In this document: positions 7,155-13,683 of the stretch, one piece after another | Position numbering within the stretch: position 1 is the first letter of the stretch | Layout of the letters: every line of letters begins with the position of its first letter | Assembly (NCBI GenBank): GCA_049325055.1 | Contig: JBMOPB010000126.1 | Location: 1 to 21,737 of the forward strand | Direction of reading: 5' to 3' | Source: BRHc4a sp049325055 | GTDB lineage: Bacteria > Bacillota > Desulfotomaculia > Desulfotomaculales > Desulfocucumaceae | Length of the DNA: 21,737 nucleotides | The notes under the pieces: generated by a model | The model's database searches: none | What the model saw: the letters and a program-made list of their open reading frames with translations, nothing else | Told to the model about the DNA's origin: nothing | Position numbers and translations under genes: made by a program

Positions 7155-8318
7155 TTGTCTGGTGGTAAGGTTTATGTGCTGGAGGACAGCTTCCTCTCCA
7201 ATGCGGAAAATTTTAAACGTACCCTGCTGAGCGTTAACGACGGGGTTTATATGACGGACAGGGAGAGAAGGATTGTCCTGTGGAACAGCGCCTGCGAGAG
7301 AATAACGGGTTATTCCGCGGGGGAAGTGCTGGGGCGCAGGTGTTCCGACAATGTTTTAAACCACGTCGATATTAACGGAAACCCGCTTTGCGAGAGCGGC
7401 CTCTGCCCCCTGTTCCAGTCCATGCAGAAAGGGGTTCCCGGGGGGAAACCGGTAATGGTGAGGGCCAGGCGGCGGGACGGAACGAGGGTTATGGTGGAGG
7501 TCAGCGTGGCTCCTCTTTTCGGGGACAGAGGGGAAGTCATCGGCGGAGTTGAGATTTTCCGTGATGTCACGGAAAAACAGGAGCTGGCCGAAATGAAAGC
7601 CCGCTTCCTTTCAGGAGTCGCCCATGAGCTGAAAAACCCCCTGACTGTCATGCAGGGCTTTGTGGAACTGGTGATCTCAGGGGACACAGGGGAAATAAAC
7701 CAGCTCCAGAAGGAGTTTTTATACAGCGCCCTGGAGGAAGGAGACCGCCTTAAAAAGATTCTTGGAGACCTTTTGGATATGGCTCTTTTCGAGGCCACCG
7801 AGATGTCATACAATTCCCAGGTGGTTGACTTGCCGCTGCTTTTAAGGCAGGTGGCGGCGGTGCTCGGTTCCGAGGCGGCAAGAAAAGGTATTGAAATGGG
7901 CTGTGACGTGCCCGAAGAAATTTTTGTCATGGGTGACAGGGACAGGCTTTATCAGGCCTTCTCTAATTTACTAAATAATGCCATAAAGTATACCGAAAAA
8001 GGATTTGTGGGTATTTTTGCCGGGCTGCGGGACGGAAAGGCGCTGGTTTCGGTCCGGGACTCCGGTATAGGCATTTCCGGGGAAGAGTTGGAACGGATAT
8101 TTGATCAATTTTACCGGGCCAACAATGATGTGACGAGAAAAGTGGGGGGCACCGGGATCGGACTTTATATTGTCAAGACCATTGTCGAGAGGCACAGCGG
8201 TGAAATTACTGTAGACAGCGTTTTGGGAAAGGGCAGCGTTTTTACTGTTACCCTCCCCCGGGTGTCCCCGGTTAACGAATCGGGACCACGTTCAGAAACG
8301 AAAGGGAGAATCCTGTAA
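7155..8318 (+). CDS. Soluble PAS-domain sensor histidine kinase
   Basis: The 387-residue protein autophosphorylates on His and passes phosphate to a response regulator. The order is: PAS domain (about residues 20-140), HisKA with H-box FLSGVAHELKNPL (His157), N-box NLLNNAIKYT (271-280), G1 DSGIGI (302-307), F-box near 316, G2 GGTGIGL (331-337). No membrane segment or signal peptide is visible, so it acts in the cytoplasm. Within the PAS domain lie Cys63, Cys79 and Cys84 in the setting RRCSD...NPLCESGLCPL, a pattern that could bind a metal or sense redox state. The TTG at 7155 has a weak ribosome site; a GTG at 7176 is an alternative, and an in-frame ATG at 7110 is cut off by a stop. The following response regulator has its own promoter and its own kinase, so the partner is open; the ANTAR proteins downstream are possible. 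Confidence 0.88.
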   Translation: MSGGKVYVLEDSFLSNAENFKRTLLSVNDGVYMTDRERRIVLWNSACERITGYSAGEVLGRRCSDNVLNHVDINGNPLCESGLCPLFQSMQKGVPGGKPVMVRARRRDGTRVMVEVSVAPLFGDRGEVIGGVEIFRDVTEKQELAEMKARFLSGVAHELKNPLTVMQGFVELVISGDTGEINQLQKEFLYSALEEGDRLKKILGDLLDMALFEATEMSYNSQVVDLPLLLRQVAAVLGSEAARKGIEMGCDVPEEIFVMGDRDRLYQAFSNLLNNAIKYTEKGFVGIFAGLRDGKALVSVRDSGIGISGEELERIFDQFYRANNDVTRKVGGTGIGLYIVKTIVERHSGEITVDSVLGKGSVFTVTLPRVSPVNESGPRSETKGRIL

Positions 8319-8346
8319 TACCTCTTTTATTTTATCTTGACAACAA

Positions 8347-8375
8347 TCGACAATATACGTTAGCATGAATATAAT
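8347..8375 (+). promoter_or_regulatory. Strong sigma-A promoter of the OmpR-type two-component pair
   Basis: TCGACA (8347-8352), spacer 17, TATAAT (8370-8375): eleven of twelve bases match consensus. An overlapping alternative, TTGACA (8337-8342) with TAGCAT at spacer 18, is weaker in the -10. The transcript would start near 8382. Confidence 0.72.
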
Positions 8376-8428
8376 CCCCCAGGCGTTTTGTCGGGGGTTA
8401 ATTTATTTTGCAAAGGCGGGTGAAAGCC

Positions 8429-9133
8429 GTGAAAATACTGTTGGTGGATGACGAGGATCAGATCCGCAATATCGTAAGGATGTATCTGACCAGGGAAGGC
8501 TTTAACGTAAAGGAGGCCTCCAATGGCAGGGAGGCGCTGGATATCATTAACAGTGAACAGTTTGACATGATAGTTCTGGATATTATGATGCCGGAGGTTG
8601 ACGGCTGGGCCGTCTGCCGGGAAGTCCGCGCCAGGTCGGCTGTTCCCATAATAATGCTGACCGCAAGGGAAGATGAGGTTGACCGGGTGGTAGGGCTGGA
8701 GATGGGGGCTGATGATTACGTGGTGAAGCCCTTCAGCCCCAGGGAACTCCTGGCCAGGATAAAGGCGGTTCTTCGCCGGACGGCCGGGGCTGCCGGCCAG
8801 GGCCAGGGGTCGCCTGCTCCTCAGGAGGGTACCCAGGCTAATAAGCTGATAGATATAAACCCCGAGGCCCGGAGCGTGACTATTTTGGGGCAGCCGGTAA
8901 ACCTTACGGCAAAGGAATTTGACCTTCTGCAGTTCCTGGCCAGGCACCCCGGCCGGGTATATACCAGGGATGATCTGCTTCAGGGAGTGTGGGGGTTTGA
9001 CTATTTCGGGGATACGAGGACGGTGGATACGCACATCAACAGGCTTAGGGATAAGCTTGGCAAGGTGCCCGACTGCCCCGAAATAATCCGGACGGTGTGG
9101 GGTGTGGGCTACAAATTCGAGGTGGCGGAATGA
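8429..9133 (+). CDS. OmpR/PhoB-family response regulator
   Basis: A 234-residue DNA-binding response regulator. The receiver domain (1-118) begins KILLVDDED, with phosphoacceptor Asp51 in VLDIMMPEVDG, Thr78 and Lys100 (VVKPF). A linker rich in Gly, Ala, Gln and Pro (119-137) leads to a winged-helix domain with NLTAKEFDLLQFLARHPG and the end motif RTVWGVGYKF. I chose the GTG at 8429 because AAAGGCGGG lies eight bases upstream and the protein then starts VKILLVDDE, usual for the family; the frame is open from TTG 8408. Its stop overlaps the ATG of the next kinase (ATGA), so the two are translationally coupled. It is likely to be a transcription factor whose targets are not shown here. Confidence 0.93.
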   Translation: MKILLVDDEDQIRNIVRMYLTREGFNVKEASNGREALDIINSEQFDMIVLDIMMPEVDGWAVCREVRARSAVPIIMLTAREDEVDRVVGLEMGADDYVVKPFSPRELLARIKAVLRRTAGAAGQGQGSPAPQEGTQANKLIDINPEARSVTILGQPVNLTAKEFDLLQFLARHPGRVYTRDDLLQGVWGFDYFGDTRTVDTHINRLRDKLGKVPDCPEIIRTVWGVGYKFEVAE

Positions 9134-10596
9134 ATTTCTTCAGAAAGAGCGTGGTTTTCAAGCTGTGGCTGGCCATGGTTACACTGGTGCTGATTATCAC
9201 CTGGGTTACAAGCATGGTTCAGACCAATTCTATAGAAAAGTTATACTACAGGCAGCAGATCGACCACATTTCCCGCCAGGGCTATGACATTGCCGGGGCC
9301 ATCAGCTCCGGCGACAATATCCGTGAAAAGATAATACTCCTTTCCAATATGACTAACACCAATATAATGCTGATTGACCGCGACGGCTTTATTGAAGAGT
9401 GCCACGGTATGGGCATGAATATGACAATATTGGGTGATCAGGGCCAGAGGGTCAGTGTTCTTGGCCATCACGGGGATTTAATCACCGATGAGGATATGAA
9501 AAAAATACTGGCGGGTGAATCACGGGTATTCAGGGGCATAAACCAGGCGGTAAAAACCGAGGTTCTGTCGGTGGCGGTCCCGGTTACAACCGGGGGGGGG
9601 GTCTCCGGCGCGGTTATTGTAAGCCACTCCATGGCTGACATTGAAAGCCAGATGTCCGACTTTCAAAAGATTATAGTAAATGTGGGCATGGGTGGAATAA
9701 TACTGGCCACCTTTTTAAGCCTGCTCTTTTCCCGGTCGCTGTCCAGGCCGCTCATACAGATGAACAACGTTGCGCTGGCCCTATCCGGCGGTGATTTTTC
9801 AAGAAGGGTGGAGGTCAAAGCCGAGGATGAAATTGGGGTTCTTGCAGAATCTCTCAACAAGCTGTCCGATGAACTGCAGGAAAAAATAGCCGCACTGGAA
9901 AAGCTGGACCAGACCAGAAAGGACTTTGTGGCCGGGGTGTCCCACGAGATCAGAACGCCTCTGGCTATAATACAGGGGTACGCCGAGGCCCTTCAGGACG
10001 GTGTGGCCGGGTCCGAGGAGGAGCAAAAGCAATGCATAGACGGTATTGTGAAGGAGTCAGGGAGGCTTAAAAGGCTTATTTCCGACCTGCTGGACCTGAG
10101 GAGGATTGAGTCCGGAATGGAGTGCATCGAGATATACGATTTTGACCCCATTCCGGTGATAACCGAATCCGTGGACAAAATGAGGACCCTGGCCGATCGC
10201 AAGGGTGTTGATATTTCCCTTGAAACCGGCGGGGATATACCCTGGGTGAGGGCCAACCCCGACCGGCTGGAGCAGGTGATGATAAATCTTATAGAAAACG
10301 CACTCAGGTTCACCCCCCCCGGAGGAACAATCACGGTAAAAATTGCACAGGAAGGCCGCCTGGTCCGTGTCATGGTAAGTGACAGCGGCCCGGGGGTTTC
10401 TGCGGACCAGCAGGACCTTATATGGGAAAAGTTTTACAAGGTGGACAAATCAAGGGCCAGGAACGATTCCGGGGGAACCGGGCTGGGACTGGCCACTGTG
10501 AAGAGGCTGGTGGAGAGAATGGGCGGAGAGGTGGGCGTGGAAAGCGCTCCGGGGAAAGGAGCGACGTTCACCTTCACCCTGAGGCTGAAACTATAA
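9130..10596 (+). CDS. Membrane sensor histidine kinase (HAMP, HisKA, HATPase_c)
   Basis: The 488-residue partner of the preceding regulator. There is a short basic N-terminus, a first membrane helix (about 12-29), an extracellular sensor of about 150 residues (30-180), a second membrane helix (about 182-199), HAMP (about 200-252), the H-box FVAGVSHEIRTPL with His272, N-box NLIENALRF, G1 DSGPGV, G2 GGTGLGLATV and C-terminal FTFTLRL. The sensor region holds several His and Met residues in HGMGMNM (92-98) and LGHHGD, which might suggest metal binding, but this is weak. The start is the ATG overlapping the regulator's stop; the longer open frame begins in the regulator and is not used. It is architecturally a PhoR/ResE-like kinase of unknown signal. 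Confidence 0.93.
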   Translation: MNFFRKSVVFKLWLAMVTLVLIITWVTSMVQTNSIEKLYYRQQIDHISRQGYDIAGAISSGDNIREKIILLSNMTNTNIMLIDRDGFIEECHGMGMNMTILGDQGQRVSVLGHHGDLITDEDMKKILAGESRVFRGINQAVKTEVLSVAVPVTTGGGVSGAVIVSHSMADIESQMSDFQKIIVNVGMGGIILATFLSLLFSRSLSRPLIQMNNVALALSGGDFSRRVEVKAEDEIGVLAESLNKLSDELQEKIAALEKLDQTRKDFVAGVSHEIRTPLAIIQGYAEALQDGVAGSEEEQKQCIDGIVKESGRLKRLISDLLDLRRIESGMECIEIYDFDPIPVITESVDKMRTLADRKGVDISLETGGDIPWVRANPDRLEQVMINLIENALRFTPPGGTITVKIAQEGRLVRVMVSDSGPGVSADQQDLIWEKFYKVDKSRARNDSGGTGLGLATVKRLVERMGGEVGVESAPGKGATFTFTLRLKL

Positions 10597-10723
10597 AGGA
10601 ATACCTATCGCCCCGCCCGGGTCTCATCTTGCGGGCCGTTGTTATATATTTGTTAAAATTTCGTTACCGGTTCGTGAAATGTCACCATTAATATTATTTA
10701 TAACAACAACACCGAAATAGGGG

Positions 10724-10972
10724 GTGGGCGGGGTGTTGGGGGATTTTTACGGCAATTTTGTATGGGGGCTGCTGATGCTCCTTCACATGATACTGCCGGT
10801 ATTGCTGATTATCCTGGCTGTAACCCTGGGGGCAGGTCTTTGGGACAGAGTATGGAAAAAAAGAGACCACTACAATGGCATGCAGGCTTCAATATTGAAG
10901 GAAAGATACTCCAGGGGAGAGATAACACAGGAAGAATTTTTCAGGATGAAAGAGGATTTAACAAGGGTTTGA
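10724..10972 (+). CDS. Small membrane protein with C-terminal SHOCT domain
   Basis: The 82-residue protein has one strongly hydrophobic helix at about residues 12-36 (WGLLMLLHMILPVLLIILAV), a basic turn (VWKKRD), and a C-terminal SHOCT motif, ILKERYSRGEITQEEFFRMK (about 58-77). SHOCT is a short C-terminal helix pair common in small bacterial membrane proteins and thought to mediate oligomerisation. The exact start is uncertain: GTG 10724, GTG 10733 and TTG 10736 all lie in a G-rich stretch acting as ribosome site. It follows the membrane kinase gene by 127 bases and may be controlled by that two-component pair. Confidence 0.75.
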   Translation: MGGVLGDFYGNFVWGLLMLLHMILPVLLIILAVTLGAGLWDRVWKKRDHYNGMQASILKERYSRGEITQEEFFRMKEDLTRV

Positions 10973-11029
10973 GTTGATATAGAATAAGATTATTGCATGA
11001 TTCGAGAAGCTGCCGGGAGGTGATAATTC

Positions 11030-11104
11030 ATGTTGAGGAAACGCTGGATGATCCGTCAGGTGGCCCACTGTAAAGGAGGCTGCAGTTGGAGGTCCCGGGT
11101 ATGA
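11030..11104 (+). CDS. Possible 24-residue peptide with a strong ribosome site
   Basis: ATG at 11030 follows GGGAGGTGAT with ideal spacing. The 24-codon frame begins MLRKRW, contains seven basic Lys/Arg residues, three Trp-or-Met rich turns and two cysteines as C-KGG-C, and ends RSRV. Its TGA overlaps an ATG (ATGA, 11101-11104) that opens a seven-codon frame (MTVNCPR), itself preceded by TTGGAGG. A terminator-like hairpin follows at 11141-11166. This could be a leader peptide, a small basic peptide, or a relic. Only the ribosome sites and layout support it; no homology is recognised. Confidence 0.3.
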   Translation: MLRKRWMIRQVAHCKGGCSWRSRV

Positions 11105-11140
11105 CGGTAAACTGCCCGCGGTAAACTAAGGATAAAGAAC

Positions 11141-11166
11141 GGGGCCTGGCAGGCCTCTTCTTTTTT
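11141..11166 (+). terminator. Terminator-like hairpin after the 24-codon ORF
   Basis: Six-pair stem (GGGGCC at 11141-11146 with GGCCTC at 11152-11157, one G-T pair), loop TGGCA, then TTCTTTTTT. It may end the SHOCT/small-ORF transcript or act as an attenuator. Confidence 0.55.
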
Positions 11167-11268
11167 ATGCTTAAAAGAAATTCTGTGGATAATTTCCTGG
11201 CTATGCACGGGGGTTCCAAGGGGGTGCGCCCCATTGCTTTAGTGCGGGGTCGGGACGCGATACGTCCG

Positions 11269-11289
11269 AAGGGGCGGCAGCCCCTTTTT
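11269..11289 (+). terminator. Intrinsic terminator
   Basis: Seven-pair stem AAGGGGC (11269-11275) with GCCCCTT (11280-11286), tetraloop GGCA, then TTT merging with the stem's own T's. It separates the upstream transcripts from the ANTAR1 promoter. Confidence 0.7.
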
Positions 11290-11336
11290 AAAATGGACGA
11301 TGTGTAAAAACGGGGTATTCTAAATGTGTAAGGCCA

Positions 11337-11345
11337 TGTTAAAAT
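11337..11345 (+). promoter_or_regulatory. Extended -10 promoter proposed for the first ANTAR gene
   Basis: TGT-TAAAAT is an extended -10 element (TGn, then five of six). A poor -35 (TTCTAA, 11318-11323) lies 16 bases upstream. The transcript would start near 11352, giving a short leader of about 30 bases. Confidence 0.4.
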
Positions 11346-11381
11346 TAGTCTCATAACAAGGAATTTTTGGGGTGCGGCGGA

Positions 11382-11978
11382 ATGTTTGGAACCCGGATAG
11401 TGATAGCCGATGCTGATGCAGCATATCGCCGAAGCTTAAAGGAAGCGTTTCGCCACGCCGACTACCAGGTGGCCGGGGAGGCCGCCGATGCCCGGACCGC
11501 CCTGCAGGTAATATTTCAGAACGACCCCAACGTAATTGTCATGGATCCCCGGATACCGGGCAGCGAGGGCATTGACGTGACCGGAATAATTGATGAACAC
11601 CGGGTGGCGCCGGTGGTGGCCGTGGTACCCCAAGCCCAGAGAGAATTTGAAGACTATGCCCGCCTGCCGGGAGTTTACGGCATTCTCTTGAAGCCCCTGC
11701 AGGACGGGACGGTCCAGCCGGTGATAGAAACCGCCCTGGCCAATTTTGAACGGGCCGTGAAACTGGAAAAAGAATTGAAGGAAGTACGCAAGGAGCTTGA
11801 AAACAGGAAAGTGGTGGAGAGGGCCAAGGGACTCCTGATGGAGAGGAGAAAGATGCCCGAAAGGGAAGCGTATAAATACCTGCAGAAGATAAGCATGGAT
11901 AAATGTATCCCGCTGGTGAAAGTGGCCAGGGAAATAATAAGGCATTACCAGGAAACGGATAGATACACAAGCCTTTGA
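11382..11978 (+). CDS. ANTAR-domain response regulator 1 (RNA-binding antiterminator)
   Basis: The 198-residue protein has a receiver domain (1-120), a coiled-coil linker rich in Lys and Glu (about 122-146) and an ANTAR domain (about 140-190), the order found in EutV, NasR-like and AmiR-like antiterminators that bind paired hairpins in nascent RNA. The acidic pocket (Asp10, Asp12), phosphoacceptor Asp55 (VMDPRIPG) and Lys104 (LLKPL) are kept, but the conserved Thr/Ser switch position is Val82. Compare the second ANTAR protein, which has Thr82. The ANTAR core reads ERAKGLLMERRKMPEREAY. I chose ATG 11382 over TTG 11367 because it gives the normal receiver start and lines up with the second ANTAR protein. 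It precedes the pseudo-glutamine synthetase, mirroring the ANTAR2-glnA pair downstream. Confidence 0.9.
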   Translation: MFGTRIVIADADAAYRRSLKEAFRHADYQVAGEAADARTALQVIFQNDPNVIVMDPRIPGSEGIDVTGIIDEHRVAPVVAVVPQAQREFEDYARLPGVYGILLKPLQDGTVQPVIETALANFERAVKLEKELKEVRKELENRKVVERAKGLLMERRKMPEREAYKYLQKISMDKCIPLVKVAREIIRHYQETDRYTSL

Positions 11979-12024
11979 ATCACGGCTCAGAAAACAGGTA
12001 TACAATATATTTACTTTTATGCTG

Positions 12025-12053
12025 TTGATTTTAAATAAGTAAATATATATACT
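12025..12053 (+). promoter_or_regulatory. Sigma-A promoter of the divergent glnA(1) gene
   Basis: TTGATT (12025-12030), spacer 17, TATACT (12048-12053). The transcript would start near 12060, placing the hairpin at 12072-12089 almost at its 5' end. Confidence 0.6.
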
Positions 12054-12071
12054 TACATTTGTATAGCTATT

Positions 12072-12089
12072 CAGGGCGATGAAGTCCTG
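12072..12089 (+). promoter_or_regulatory. Six-base-loop hairpin competing with a terminator, ANTAR-like but imperfect
   Basis: CAGGGC (12072-12077) pairs with GTCCTG (12084-12089), one G-T pair, around loop GATGAA. Its 3' arm is also the start of the terminator's 5' arm, so the two structures exclude one another. The loop keeps G at position 4 but has G, not A, at position 1, and there is no partner hairpin between the proposed start of transcription and this one. Confidence 0.4.
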
Positions 12090-12130
12090 CGCAGGCTTTC
12101 ATGGGAAGGTCTGCGCGGGGCTTTTTGTTT
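12083..12130 (+). terminator. Leader terminator upstream of glnA(1)
   Basis: An 18-pair stem (12083-12100 with 12105-12122, several G-T pairs), tetraloop ATGG, followed by TTTTTGTTT. It lies between the promoter and the start codon, so it must be relieved for expression of the gene. Confidence 0.85.
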
Positions 12131-12147
12131 TTACGGAGGTAAGGTTG

Positions 12148-13479
12148 ATGAGGGCATATAGCAAGGAAGACATACTGGACAAGGTAAGAGAGCAGAACGT
12201 AAAATTTGTCAGGCTCCAGTTCACCAGCATATCAGGATTTCTTAAAAATATCGCGGTTACTGTGGAGGAGCTTCAAACCGCCCTGGAAGGAAAAGTGATG
12301 TTTGACAGCTCCGTAATAGAGGGTTTTGTGGGAAACAGGGAGTCGGACATATACCTGGTTCCCGATCCCTCAACCTTTGTGGTTTTCCCCTGGAGGCCCA
12401 GGGAGGGAGCCGTGGCCAGGCTGATATGCGATATAGGCCGCCCCGACGGGAGGCCCTTTGAAGGGTGTCCCAGGATGTCCCTCAAAAGGGTTCTGAAGGA
12501 GTACTCGGACCTTGGACTGGAGGCCTCTGTGGCCGCTGAGATAGAGTTCTACCTTTTTCACGTGGATGAACAGGGCCGGCCAACGTCCCACACCCACGAC
12601 CTGGCAGGCTACTGCGACCTGACCCCGGTGGACCGGGGCGAGAACGCCCGCCGGGACATGGTGCTGACCCTCCAGGAAATGGGGTTCGACGTTGCCACCT
12701 CTTTTCACGAGATAGGCCCCGGACAGCATGAAATATTCTTAAAGGGTGATTCCGCCCTGGCCATGGCCGACAACATTGCCACCTTCAAGTTTGTGGTCAG
12801 GACCATAGCGCAGAGGCACGGGCTACACGCCTCCTTTATGCCCCGCCCCATGGGTGGCTGCAACGGGTCCGGGATGAACCTGCACCTTTGTATTACCAGG
12901 AGGGGCAGAAACATATTCGACGGGCCCGGAGAAATGTATGACTTAAGCCCCATGGCCCACAGTTTTATAGGGGGTATACTGAAACACGCCCCGGCCATCA
13001 CGGCGGTGGCAAATCCCACAGTAAACAGCTACAAGCGGCTGATAGCAGGCGACATGGCCCCGGTGCTGGCGGCCTGGTCAAGGCAGAACAGGAGCACCAT
13101 GATCAGGGTTCCCGCAGAAAGGGGAGAGGGCACCAGGATAGTGCTGAGGAGCCCGGACCCGTCCTGCAACCCGTACCTGGCCTTGGCGGCCTGCCTCAAG
13201 GCCGGGCTGGACGGGATTACCGGTAAGGCTTCCCTTCCGGAGCCCAGGGACCAGGAGATGATGCCGGAGAACGGCGCCATGAGGGATCTTGTGAGGAAGG
13301 AAGGCCTGCCCCGCAACCTTGAAGGGGCGCTTATAGCCCTGGCGGGGGACCCCGTTGTCCGTGAAGCCCTGGGCGACAGGATATTCAGTCGTTTCACCGA
13401 GATGAAGGAAGAAGAATGGGAGAGGTACCAGTCCACGGTCCACAAGTGGGAGATCGAGGAGTACCTAACCAATTATTGA
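12148..13479 (+). CDS. Glutamine synthetase-like protein, probable pseudoenzyme (GlnA paralogue 1)
   Basis: The 443-residue protein lines up without gaps to the other two GSI proteins of the window, so its fold and oligomer contacts are likely kept. Three residues needed for catalysis are changed: GSGMN at Asn244 (His in active enzymes, metal ligand), GDMAP at Met303 (Glu in PGYEAP, the flap that receives the ammonium proton), and RIVLR at Val332 (Glu in RIELR, metal ligand). The segment MFDSSV also replaces MFDGSS, and the feedback Arg62 of GSI-alpha enzymes is Gly. Other ligands (Glu131 and Glu133 region, HE-PGQHE, Arg296, Arg315, Arg320) remain. Glutamine synthesis is therefore unlikely; a regulatory or hetero-oligomeric role is inferred. 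ATG 12148 has GGAGG at good spacing, and the open frame's extension into the terminator is rejected. The frame is intact, with no sign of decay. Confidence 0.88.
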   Translation: MRAYSKEDILDKVREQNVKFVRLQFTSISGFLKNIAVTVEELQTALEGKVMFDSSVIEGFVGNRESDIYLVPDPSTFVVFPWRPREGAVARLICDIGRPDGRPFEGCPRMSLKRVLKEYSDLGLEASVAAEIEFYLFHVDEQGRPTSHTHDLAGYCDLTPVDRGENARRDMVLTLQEMGFDVATSFHEIGPGQHEIFLKGDSALAMADNIATFKFVVRTIAQRHGLHASFMPRPMGGCNGSGMNLHLCITRRGRNIFDGPGEMYDLSPMAHSFIGGILKHAPAITAVANPTVNSYKRLIAGDMAPVLAAWSRQNRSTMIRVPAERGEGTRIVLRSPDPSCNPYLALAACLKAGLDGITGKASLPEPRDQEMMPENGAMRDLVRKEGLPRNLEGALIALAGDPVVREALGDRIFSRFTEMKEEEWERYQSTVHKWEIEEYLTNY

Positions 13480-13683
13480 TAGATAACATTAAATAACACA
13501 AGTGCGGGGGTGGGGATCAAAAAAAGAGCATCTTTATCAGACGGCCGGACAATTGAATGACCTGTTGAAAAACAGCAGAGAAAAAGTATTGACGCCCCGA
13601 TAAAAAGACAGGGGCGCAGGGGCCGAACCTGAATACGGGCCCGAAAGAACATATTTATTTGAATTTTTTAGGAGGATGGAAAG
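13480..13683 (+). other. Leader/intergenic region before the glutamate synthase-like gene
   Basis: It holds a hairpin CTGTT-GAAA-AACAG (13562-13575), a stem CGCCCC (13593-13598) with GGGGCG (13611-13616), and GGGCC/GGCCC further on, without T tracts. I see neither an ANTAR pair nor a good promoter. TTGACG at 13589-13594 could be a -35 box but lacks a -10. Confidence 0.35.

Larger units (their letters stand above)
11167..11381 (+). other. Intergenic region before the first ANTAR gene
   Basis: About 215 bases without a gene. It holds a GC-rich structured part (11209-11289) ending in a second terminator, then a short A/T-rich stretch with the likely ANTAR1 promoter. The hairpin GGACG/CGTCC (11254-11268 region) has a five-base loop, and CCG-AAGGGG-CGG next to the terminator resembles an ANTAR loop but has only three pairs, so I do not call an ANTAR site. 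Confidence 0.4.

Noticed and set aside
8376..8396. CCCCC/GGGGG hairpin before the OmpR-type regulator as a terminator
   Set aside because: Only five pairs and no real T tract. It sits at the proposed transcription start of a strong promoter, so it is more likely to be chance or a leader element.
10607..10640. Terminator after the membrane kinase gene
   Set aside because: The possible stem CCCGC/GCGGG is short, with a long loop and no T tract, so I do not call it.
11250..11289. ANTAR site upstream of the first ANTAR gene
   Set aside because: CCG-AAGGGG-CGG has the right loop but only three pairs, the neighbouring hairpin has a five-base loop, and the likely promoter lies downstream of both.
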